A DNA stretch of 64,000 nucleotides from Dyella dinghuensis (GTDB lineage: Bacteria > Pseudomonadota > Gammaproteobacteria > Xanthomonadales > Rhodanobacteraceae): positions 168,118-232,117 of the forward strand of contig NZ_RYZR01000001.1 of the NCBI RefSeq assembly GCF_003977615.1, written 5' to 3'. Of this stretch, positions 56,114 to 63,144 are shown piece after piece. Position 1 is the first letter of the stretch. Each line of letters opens with the position of its first letter. The position numbers and the translations under genes were made by a program. Below the pieces are notes generated by a model. The model was not told the origin of the DNA. It did not search any database and saw only the letters and a program-made list of their open reading frames with translations.

Positions 56114-56238
56114 GTAGCGACTGATCAGCACGGTGAAGCGCGCATCGCTTCACCGTTGCTGTGCGGGCCGACCGGCTGCGAATGCAACCGGTCGGCAGAC
56201 GGTCGTATTCGATGCGCTCATGCGTTCGGAGTCGTGCC

Positions 56239-56640
56239 ATGTCCCGGTCAACAATCGTTGTAAGTGTGGCAGTGGTATGTGCAATGGGATTGCCAGGATG
56301 GGTGTTTGCGGGTGATCCACCTGCAAATGCCAGTCATCCACAGCATGCAAACACTCCTGCCGCGGCCACTGTGCAGCAAGGCAGTGTTGATGCTTTTGGC
56401 GCGCCAGTAAGCGCCGATACGCTCAAGCGCTACAGCGGTGGCGCAATCACCGTGAACAGTACGCAAGCGATCACTGGCACCGTATCCAATGACAGTGCCT
56501 CGCAAGTTGTCACCGGAAACAACGCCATCACGGGCGATGCTTTTTCAAGTGCTTCAGGCCTTCCATCGGTGATTCAGAACTCGGGAAACAATGTTCTGAT
56601 TCAGAACGGTGTCATCGTCAACGTCGAGATGAAGCCATGA
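56239..56640 (+). CDS. small secreted FapA/B-like protein with double-glycine motif
   Basis: A 133-residue protein with a signal peptide (MSRSTIVVSVAVVCAMGLPG...A24). After a linker, residues 61-68 read TLKRYSGG: Leu at -7, aromatic at -4 and Gly-Gly at -2/-1, the spacing of C39-peptidase leader sites. The mature C-terminal domain (ITVNSTQAITGTVSNDSAS, then LPSVIQNSGNNVLIQNGVIV) is Asn/Ser/Gln-rich and beta-prone. GGAG lies eight bases before ATG 56239. Its stop overlaps the peptidase start (ATGA). It may be a minor fibre subunit, nucleator or FapA-type factor. Confidence 0.72.
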   Translation: MSRSTIVVSVAVVCAMGLPGWVFAGDPPANASHPQHANTPAAATVQQGSVDAFGAPVSADTLKRYSGGAITVNSTQAITGTVSNDSASQVVTGNNAITGDAFSSASGLPSVIQNSGNNVLIQNGVIVNVEMKP

Positions 56641-57329
56641 AGCGATGGATGCCATCGTTGGCAGCGTTTGCCTTCGCCGCGACGGCGACGAGCGGCGCAT
56701 GGGCCGCGACGGTATCCATCAACGACAATGTAGGGCACACCTACACGATGCATCTGGCAACGCTGAAGGAAGTCAAATTCCGCAACACGATCCATCAGAA
56801 ATATGACTTCAGCTGCGGCTCTGCTGCAGTAGCGACGTTGCTGACTTATCAATACGACTTTCCGGTGAACGAGCAGATTGTCTTTGCGCAGATGTATATG
56901 CATGGCGATCGCAAGAAGATCAATAAGGAAGGATTTTCGCTGCTCGACATCAAGCTTTACCTGGAAAGTATCGGTTTCGATGCGGATGGGTTTCACGCAT
57001 CGCTTGATCAATTGGAAAAAGCCAAGCTTCCTGCGATTGTGCTGATACAGGATCGCGGGTATCACCATTTCGTGGTGATCAAGGGCATTCGCTATGGACG
57101 CGTGCTGGTGGGCGACCCTGCGCTGGGTACGCGTGTCATTCCTATTGATCGCTTCAACACGTTGTGGAAAAGCGGATTGCTGTTCGTCATCCACAACCGG
57201 CGCGAATTCGCGCGCTTCAATGCCGATAGCGACTGGCGTTCCGCGCCCATCGCCCCACTGGGCATAGGTATCGACCGGCGTGGGCTGGACACGATCACCA
57301 TGTCCAAATACGGACCGGGTGACATATGA
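56637..57329 (+). CDS. periplasmic C39-type cysteine peptidase (FapD-like)
   Basis: A 230-residue protein with a Sec signal (A23/A24) and a peptidase C39 domain: Gln54 and Cys60 in QKYDFSCGSAAVATLL, His144 in GYHHFVVIKG and Asp160 in VGDPALG form a complete catalytic set. Unlike ABC-transporter-fused C39 domains it stands alone and is exported, like FapD of the Pseudomonas functional-amyloid operon. It overlaps both neighbours by four bases, so all three are tightly co-translated. The neighbours' GG motifs are its most likely substrates; this is inference. Confidence 0.83.
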   Translation: MKRWMPSLAAFAFAATATSGAWAATVSINDNVGHTYTMHLATLKEVKFRNTIHQKYDFSCGSAAVATLLTYQYDFPVNEQIVFAQMYMHGDRKKINKEGFSLLDIKLYLESIGFDADGFHASLDQLEKAKLPAIVLIQDRGYHHFVVIKGIRYGRVLVGDPALGTRVIPIDRFNTLWKSGLLFVIHNRREFARFNADSDWRSAPIAPLGIGIDRRGLDTITMSKYGPGDI

Positions 57330-57868
57330 AGCGGCCGATATCTGCGCTACATGTCGCGTTGCGCATAGGCGTTGTGCTCGGCGCAATGAGTTGCGCGGCG
57401 TTTGCGCATGCGCAGTCTGCACCTTTAGCGCCAGTCGCGGTGCATCAAATTGCCGGCTTTGGATTTCCCGTTCCCAACGCGCGCTTGGATGCCGTGCGCG
57501 GCGGGTTCGATCTCGGTAATGGACTGGAAGCTTCCTTTGGTATCGTGCGCGCCGTTTATGTCGATGGCGCGCTTGTTTCGTACACCAGCGTCAATGTTCC
57601 CGACATCGCGCACATCACCACGCAACAGGCTACAGCGCTCGCATCGGCGCTTGGCACGGTGAATGTACAGATCGGTCCTGGCAACTCCTTCACGCCGTCA
57701 TCGATGGGGCAAACCGCAGGCGCGACAGTGATTCAGAACACGCTGAACAATCAAAACATCAGCAATCTCACCACCCTGAATGTGGGGGTGAATACGCTCA
57801 ACGCATTCCGCGGCGAAGGTCTGCAGCAAGCATTGCAGAACGCGTCCGTACAAGCCCTTGGACATTGA
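57326..57868 (+). CDS. secreted FapE-like protein with double-glycine motif
   Basis: A 180-residue protein with a signal peptide ending about A27-A29. Residues 53-60 read RLDAVRGG: Leu -7, Val -4, Gly-Gly -2/-1. The following part (FDLGNGLEASFGIVRAVYVD) and a later Asn/Gln-rich stretch (ATVIQNTLNNQNISNLTTLN) are beta-prone and low in charge. It occupies the fapE position between the C39 peptidase and the porin-like gene. Start overlaps the peptidase stop by four bases. Function presumed: extracellular accessory of fibre assembly. Confidence 0.7.
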   Translation: MKRPISALHVALRIGVVLGAMSCAAFAHAQSAPLAPVAVHQIAGFGFPVPNARLDAVRGGFDLGNGLEASFGIVRAVYVDGALVSYTSVNVPDIAHITTQQATALASALGTVNVQIGPGNSFTPSSMGQTAGATVIQNTLNNQNISNLTTLNVGVNTLNAFRGEGLQQALQNASVQALGH

Positions 57869-57926
57869 TAGCGATGACATAGCCCAGTTGGGGAACGACA
57901 TGTGCACAAAGGAAGGGGGAAGGAAG

Positions 57927-59315
57927 ATGGAACCTAAACGCAATCAGTGGGCCTGCGCAGCCGGCTGTGCAGGGCTCGTGCTGTTTTGCGGCGTGGCGGT
58001 TGGCCAGGATGCGCCAGCCTCGTCACCAGCGTCGCCAGCCGATTCCGCGTCATCGCCGGTAATTCGGCAGCGGCTAGAAGATCAGGACAAGCGCATCGAA
58101 GCGATGCGCGACCAGATCGACGCACTTCAACATCAGCTCGCCGAGCAAGAGGCCGATTACAAGGCATTGCGGCATGCTGTTGGCATGGATGAGCTGGACA
58201 AGCAACGCGGCGGAAACATTGCGGCTGCCGGCGGTATGGCAACGGCATTGCCGATGCCATCGCCGGATGCGGTGCCAGATCAACAAGCATCGCAGCAGAC
58301 ACCCGCGGCGCCTGGTACGCCTTCCACTCCTGTCGGACAGGCGCCGGCGCAGAATGCGCGGCCACCGGAAGTCGCGCCGATCTTCCAGCAGCCTGGTGTC
58401 TTGACGCCGAAAAACAAGATCGTCATCGAGCCCGCGTATCAGTTCGGTTATTCAACTGCCGATCGAGTCGCGTTGGTCGGCTACACCATCATTCCTGCCA
58501 TCTTGATCGGTTTGATCGACGTACGACAGGTGCGTGACACCACGCAGACTGCCGTGCTCACCGCGCGTTACGGCATCACCAATCGGCTTGAAGTGGAAGT
58601 GCGCGTGCCTTACGTGGATACGCACGATGACACCGTCAGTCGTGCCGTGCTCACGGGTTCTGCTGTAAACAGCGTATTCAGTTCCAGCGGCAGAGGACTT
58701 GGCGATATCGAAGCGACAGCACGCTATCAGATCAACAACGGTGGCGCCGACAGCGCGTATTACATCGGTTGGTTCCGCTTCAAATCGCGCACGGGTACCG
58801 ATCCGTTCCAGGTGGTCACCGATTGTGTGACGCGTTGTGTCGAGAATCTCACCGGTACGGGGCTGCCATTGCAGCAACCTACAGGCACGGGTTTCTACAC
58901 GCTTCAACCGGGGGTAACGTGGCTGCTTCCTTCCGACCCGGTCGTGTTCTTCGGCAATCTGAGTTATCTCTATAACGTCGAACGCCACAACGTATACGAA
59001 AACATTTTGCTGGCCGGGAGGCAGTATCTGGGCAACGTGAAAGTGGGTAACGAGGCCGATATCAGCATCGGCATGGGCATGGCACTCAACGACAAGGCAT
59101 CGCTCAGTATTGGTTACGACCAGACGTTCCTTGGCACAACGTATGAGGGTGGCCAGAAGTTGCCCGGTTCAACCAAGATTTGGCTGGGCTCGTTGTTGAT
59201 CGGCGGCTCTTATCGATTCAACGAAAAGCGCACGCTGAATTTCACGCTAGGCGTCGGTGTAACTCGTGATACGCCTGACGCCACCGTTACCGTTCGCGTG
59301 CCGATGATGTATTGA
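57927..59315 (+). CDS. FapF-like coiled-coil/beta-barrel outer-membrane transporter
   Basis: About 462 residues. A signal peptide (MEPKRNQWACAAGCAGLVLF) precedes a heptad coiled coil (about residues 45-85; IRQRLEDQDKRIEAMRDQID), a Pro/Ala/Gln-rich linker, then a beta-barrel starting PGVLTPKNKIVIEPAYQFGY, with GYTIIPAILIGLIDVRQV typical of FapF. In Pseudomonas, FapF is a trimeric porin-like exporter of Fap amyloid whose coiled coil gates the pore. Start: GTG/ATGs at 57858, 57900 and 57927 are in frame; 57927 gives the cleanest signal peptide. Last gene of the operon. Confidence 0.8.
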   Translation: MEPKRNQWACAAGCAGLVLFCGVAVGQDAPASSPASPADSASSPVIRQRLEDQDKRIEAMRDQIDALQHQLAEQEADYKALRHAVGMDELDKQRGGNIAAAGGMATALPMPSPDAVPDQQASQQTPAAPGTPSTPVGQAPAQNARPPEVAPIFQQPGVLTPKNKIVIEPAYQFGYSTADRVALVGYTIIPAILIGLIDVRQVRDTTQTAVLTARYGITNRLEVEVRVPYVDTHDDTVSRAVLTGSAVNSVFSSSGRGLGDIEATARYQINNGGADSAYYIGWFRFKSRTGTDPFQVVTDCVTRCVENLTGTGLPLQQPTGTGFYTLQPGVTWLLPSDPVVFFGNLSYLYNVERHNVYENILLAGRQYLGNVKVGNEADISIGMGMALNDKASLSIGYDQTFLGTTYEGGQKLPGSTKIWLGSLLIGGSYRFNEKRTLNFTLGVGVTRDTPDATVTVRVPMMY

Positions 59316-59327
59316 TTTGCGCGCATG

Positions 59328-59358
59328 TGAAGCCGTCATCATATCCATGATGGCTTCA
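59328..59358 (+). terminator. possible terminator of the Fap-like operon
   Basis: A 12-bp stem with one G-U pair (TGAAGCC-G-TCAT with ATGA-T-GGCTTCA; 59328-59339 with 59347-59358), seven-base loop, followed by TGCAAATTTTG rather than a pure T-run. Located 13 bases after the fapF-like stop. Confidence 0.5.
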
Positions 59359-59603
59359 TGCAAATTTTGTTGCATGGTCGCCGCGCAGCTTCGACATCAC
59401 TGAACATACACGTAGCGCTGGGTCGATAAATCCTCCGCTGGCAGTTTGTGCGCAAAAAAATCCCGTGCTTTGCACGGTATGTGCACGCTTGCCGTTCCTA
59501 ATATTCAAGCCGCGGAATCACCCGTCACTTCTTTACTTCTTTGGAACGCAATGAATCGTTCCGGGCATGTGTTTGCCAAAAAAATTAAACAAGGAGATGC
59601 ACC

Positions 59604-60461
59604 ATGCGCCGTACCGCCCATTTAACCGCTTGCAGCGGAGTCATATTTGTAGGGCTCGCACTCACAAGTGGTTCTGTATTTGCGCAAAGTACCGACAGTT
59701 CAAGTTCCGATACCTTTTCCCCTGCACTCGACCGGTTCAGCTTATCGCTAGGTGGGTATTACGCCGATACCAGTACGACGATTGGTGCGGGGCTGAATCA
59801 ATACGATGTGCACGGTAATCTCAATCTGCAGCACGATCTGGGTTTCCCTCAGCACGAAGTGGTGCCCCGACTTCGCGCCGATTTCTTGTTAGGCGATAGC
59901 CAGGGCTTTTCTTTTGACTACTATCGCGTCGAGCAGTCGCGTACCGGATCAGCGAACGCGGCCTTCAACTTCAACGGCAATGCGTACGATGCAAATGCTT
60001 CCATCACGGGCAGGCTTAATTTCGACTTTGGAAGTGCGGCTTATAAATGGTGGTTTGGACACAGTAGTGATGTATTTGGCGTAGGCCTTGGCGCCGGCTA
60101 TTACCATATTTTTGCGGGTATCAAAGGTCAGGCAAGCTTGAACGGAAACTTCGAAGGCGAAGCTGGTGCGAGCGCCAGCGAAAATGCCTGGGCGCCTGAA
60201 CTGGAACTTGGTTGGCGTCATGCGTTCACCGACAACATTCGGATGTACTTCAACGCGCAGGGTCTGAAAAAGAACGGCGATCTCGGCGGTCACATCTACG
60301 ATGGCGCACTGGGCGTCGAATGGTTCCCGTGGAAGAACGTCGGCTTTGGCGCCGAGTACGATTACACACGCATCAGCGTGCATGATCGAAAAGAGTATTA
60401 CCACGACGATGTCGCGCTGGATCTCGATGGTCCGTCGGTCTACTTGCGTTTCCGGTTCTGA
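59604..60461 (+). CDS. outer-membrane beta-barrel protein
   Basis: A 285-residue exported barrel protein of unknown function. The signal peptide ends about SVFAQ; the mature protein has alternating amphipathic strands (SLSLGGYYADTSTTIGAGL, VPRLRADFLLGDSQGFSFDYY, APELELGWRHAF) and ends YLRFRF with the terminal Phe needed for outer-membrane insertion. AAGGAG lies nine bases before the ATG. It follows the Fap-like operon after 288 bases with its own probable promoter; whether it belongs functionally is unclear. Confidence 0.78.
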   Translation: MRRTAHLTACSGVIFVGLALTSGSVFAQSTDSSSSDTFSPALDRFSLSLGGYYADTSTTIGAGLNQYDVHGNLNLQHDLGFPQHEVVPRLRADFLLGDSQGFSFDYYRVEQSRTGSANAAFNFNGNAYDANASITGRLNFDFGSAAYKWWFGHSSDVFGVGLGAGYYHIFAGIKGQASLNGNFEGEAGASASENAWAPELELGWRHAFTDNIRMYFNAQGLKKNGDLGGHIYDGALGVEWFPWKNVGFGAEYDYTRISVHDRKEYYHDDVALDLDGPSVYLRFRF

Positions 60462-60540
60462 GGGCGGCGACCCGGAGCCGTTGCGTGTTTGCAAGCGTTG
60501 CGCATCGGCCCCGGGCAAGGAGGGTGTTGGTGCGCGCGGA

Positions 60541-61212
60541 TCACGTGTTGCGTGCGCGGCGATTGAACAACCATCGTCCGCCGCACACGGCTGCTACCAA
60601 CACAACTTCGAGTACGTGTTTCATCCATCCATGCGCGGTGAACCAGTCGAGCCACAACTTCTCGTGACTGATCATGCGGCCCGCAGTCCATGCAATCGCT
60701 GCCGCACCGGCGTAGACGATGACAGGAAAGCGTTCGATCAGTTTCAGAATCAGCGTCGAACCCCACACGACTAATGGAATACTGATCAATAGACCGGCAA
60801 CGACCAATCCCATATGTCCTTTGGCAGCGCCGGCGATGGCGAGCACGTTGTCCAGACCCATCAATGCGTCGGCGAGGACGATCGTGCGCAACGCCGCCGC
60901 AAAATTTTCGGCGGGAGTGATGGCATGCGCGTTACCGTTATCGGGTTTCAACAGTTTCCACGCGATCGGTAGCAACAACAGGCCGCCAACGAGCATCAGC
61001 CCCGGAAGATTGAGCAGATACACCACCAGCAACGTCAGTACGATGCGCACAGCGACGGCACCGAAGGTTCCCCAGAACACGGCGCGTTTCTGCAGGCGCC
61101 GGGGCAGGTTGCGCGCGGCGAGGGCGATGACGATGGCGTTGTCGCCCGCCAAGACCAGGTCGAGCAGGACGATGGTCAGCAGGTCGTACAGCAGGTGAGT
61201 GGGGAAGGCCAT
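60541..61212 (-). CDS. TerC/YjbE family membrane protein, probable manganese exporter
   Basis: A 223-residue inner-membrane protein with seven segments. The TerC-type acidic motifs LVLAGDNAIVIALAARNL (about residues 18-35) and LADALMGLDNVLAIAG (about 116-131) are the metal-coordination sites of the family. A yybP-ykoY riboswitch precedes it, so Mn2+ induction and Mn2+ export are likely. ATG 61212 has AAGGAA upstream; the longer frame reaches into the riboswitch and is wrong. Confidence 0.87.
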   Translation of the reverse strand: MAFPTHLLYDLLTIVLLDLVLAGDNAIVIALAARNLPRRLQKRAVFWGTFGAVAVRIVLTLLVVYLLNLPGLMLVGGLLLLPIAWKLLKPDNGNAHAITPAENFAAALRTIVLADALMGLDNVLAIAGAAKGHMGLVVAGLLISIPLVVWGSTLILKLIERFPVIVYAGAAAIAWTAGRMISHEKLWLDWFTAHGWMKHVLEVVLVAAVCGGRWLFNRRARNT

Positions 61213-61261
61213 TGGGATTCCTTGGCGCGCGGGACTCACACGGCGACGACGGACGCGCGTG

Positions 61262-61395
61262 GCCCGCCTGCACCGCAAAAGTCTCGTTCACGGCATAAAG
61301 CCATCGCGGTGCCCGGAGCGATGCCTCGCTCGTGCTGACGTCCACCGCGCGGATGCGGGTTGCCGTATCCGGAACTACTCCCCTTTGGGATGATT
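61262..61395 (-). ncRNA. yybP-ykoY (Mn2+) riboswitch
   Basis: Read on the minus strand it has the family's conserved blocks in order: CCCAAAGGGGAGTAG (61375-61389), GTCAGCACGAG (61329-61339), and CGTGAACGAGACTTTTGCGG (61273-61292); flanking CAAAG/CTTTTG can form the closing stem P1. It ends about 50 bases before a TerC-family gene, the typical target. In known cases Mn2+ binding turns expression on. Confidence 0.87.
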
Positions 61396-61500
61396 CGCGA
61401 GGATTTTCGAGAGGGTGCGATGGCTGGTCAAGTCGGCGGACGGTGCCTCGAAACGATGGGGCGGCTACAATGGGCGTTTCCCTACACCTGAGACCCTGCC

Positions 61501-62952
61501 ATGAGCGCTCACGATATTCGTTCCGCTAAGCGTCCTGACCCCGATCAGCCGCTCGTCGACATTGCCAACTACGTTGCCGACTACCGGATCGATTCGAAAG
61601 AGGCTTACGACACCGCCCGCTACATGCTGCTCGATTCGCTGGCGACGGCAATGATGGCGATGAAGTTTCCCGAATGCGTCAAGCATCTGGGGCCAGTGGT
61701 GCCGGGCGCCACGCTGCCGGGCGGCGCCCGTGTTCCGGGTACCAGCCATGAGCTCGATCCAGTGCAGGCGGCGTTCGCCATCGGTACGCAGATCCGCTGG
61801 CTGGACTTCAACGACACCTGGCTCGCCGCAGAGTGGGGTCATCCCTCGGACAACCTCGGCGCGATCCTTGCCGTGGCCGACTACCTCAGCCGCCAGGCCG
61901 AACGCGAAGGTGGCAAGCCGCTGACGGTGCACGATGTGCTGACCTACGCCATCAAGGCACATGAAATTCAGGGTTGCTACGCGCTGCTCAACAGCTTCAA
62001 CCGCGTGGGTCAGGATCACGTGATCCTGGTTCGCCTTGCCTCCACGGCGGTCGCCACGGCAATGCTGGGCGGCAACAAGGAACAGATCACCACCGCCGTC
62101 TCGCATAGCTGGATCGACAACGGTGCGTTGCGTACCTACCGCCATGCGCCGAACACCGGACCGCGCAAGAGCTGGGCTGCAGGCGATGCCTGCCGCCGTG
62201 CTGTCACGCACGCTATCAATGCCGTCTACCGCGGCGTGGTGGGTTATCCGTCGGCGCTTTCGGCCAAGACCTGGGGTTATTATGACGTGGCCTTCAAAGG
62301 CAACGCGTTCCAGTTCGAGCGCCCGTTTGGCAGCTACGTGATGGAAAACGTGCTGTTCAAGATCAGCTTCCCGGCCGAATTCCATGCACAGACGGCCGTC
62401 GAGTGCGCGATGAAGCTGCACAGCCAGATCGCTGGCAAGCTCGATCAGATCGAGAAGGTGGTCATCGAAACGCAGGAAGCCGGCTGCCGCATCATCGACA
62501 AGACCGGTCCGCTCGCCAACTATGCCGACCGTGATCACTGCATCCAGTACATGGTGGCCGTGCCGCTGATCTTCGGTCGCCTGACCGCCGAAGACTATAA
62601 CGACGACGTGGCCGCCGACCCGCGGATCGACGCGCTGCGCGACAAGATGGCGGTGACCGAGAACCCGCAGTTCACCAAGGACTACTTCGACCCTGACAAG
62701 CGTTACATCGGCAACTCGGTCCAGGTGTTCTTCAAGGACGGCAGCAGCACCGAGAAGGTCTCCATCGACTATCCGATCGGCCACCGCAAGCGCCGCGGCG
62801 AGGGTATCCCCGTGCTTTTGAAGAAGTTTGAGGGCGCCATGCGCGGGCATTTGCCGTCGCACCGCGTTAAGGCCATTCTAGAGGCCACGGCGGATCCGGC
62901 TAAACTGGATGCCATGCCTATCCAGTCGTTCCTGGGGCTCTTCACGTTGTAA
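61501..62952 (+). CDS. prpD: 2-methylcitrate dehydratase (MmgE/PrpD family)
   Basis: A 483-residue MmgE/PrpD protein, full length. It has DYVADYRIDSKEAYDTARYM-type start, GTSHELDPVQAAFAIG, WLDFNDTWLAAEWGHPSDN (about residues 100-118) and SWIDNGALRTYRH, which fit 2-methylcitrate dehydratase closely. With prpB and prpC 6.8 kb away on the same strand it would complete the methylcitrate cycle. Its promoter lies in the 288-base gap shared with the divergent Mn riboswitch. No clear ribosome-binding site is visible before ATG 61501. Confidence 0.9.
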   Translation: MSAHDIRSAKRPDPDQPLVDIANYVADYRIDSKEAYDTARYMLLDSLATAMMAMKFPECVKHLGPVVPGATLPGGARVPGTSHELDPVQAAFAIGTQIRWLDFNDTWLAAEWGHPSDNLGAILAVADYLSRQAEREGGKPLTVHDVLTYAIKAHEIQGCYALLNSFNRVGQDHVILVRLASTAVATAMLGGNKEQITTAVSHSWIDNGALRTYRHAPNTGPRKSWAAGDACRRAVTHAINAVYRGVVGYPSALSAKTWGYYDVAFKGNAFQFERPFGSYVMENVLFKISFPAEFHAQTAVECAMKLHSQIAGKLDQIEKVVIETQEAGCRIIDKTGPLANYADRDHCIQYMVAVPLIFGRLTAEDYNDDVAADPRIDALRDKMAVTENPQFTKDYFDPDKRYIGNSVQVFFKDGSSTEKVSIDYPIGHRKRRGEGIPVLLKKFEGAMRGHLPSHRVKAILEATADPAKLDAMPIQSFLGLFTL

Positions 62953-62993
62953 AGACAGCGTGAAGGGAAAATGCAAGGTAATTCGCAGGGATT

Positions 62994-63021
62994 TTGCAGA
63001 TCGTTTAGATTTTGTTAAACT
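62994..63021 (+). promoter_or_regulatory. candidate sigma-70 promoter for OmpA-family gene
   Basis: TTGCAG (62994-62999) and TAAACT (63016-63021) separated by 16 bases, 124 bases before the OmpA-like start. Reasonable match to -35/-10; low specificity. Confidence 0.4.
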
Positions 63022-63144
63022 CCGTAATGCCGGGTGCGGTAACTTTCGCAGGAAATTCGTTAATTGGATTCAAAACCAATAAACGAGACGCGGATTTTTA
63101 TCTTGGCGGGAAGTGCCCTAATCATTAAGAAGAGGAGAGATCTG

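Noticed and set aside
59430..59450. Second sigma-54-like site (CTGGCAGTTTGTGCGC) before the outer-membrane protein at 59604
   Set aside because: The GG-N10-GC spacing is met but the -12 element lacks TTGC; too weak.
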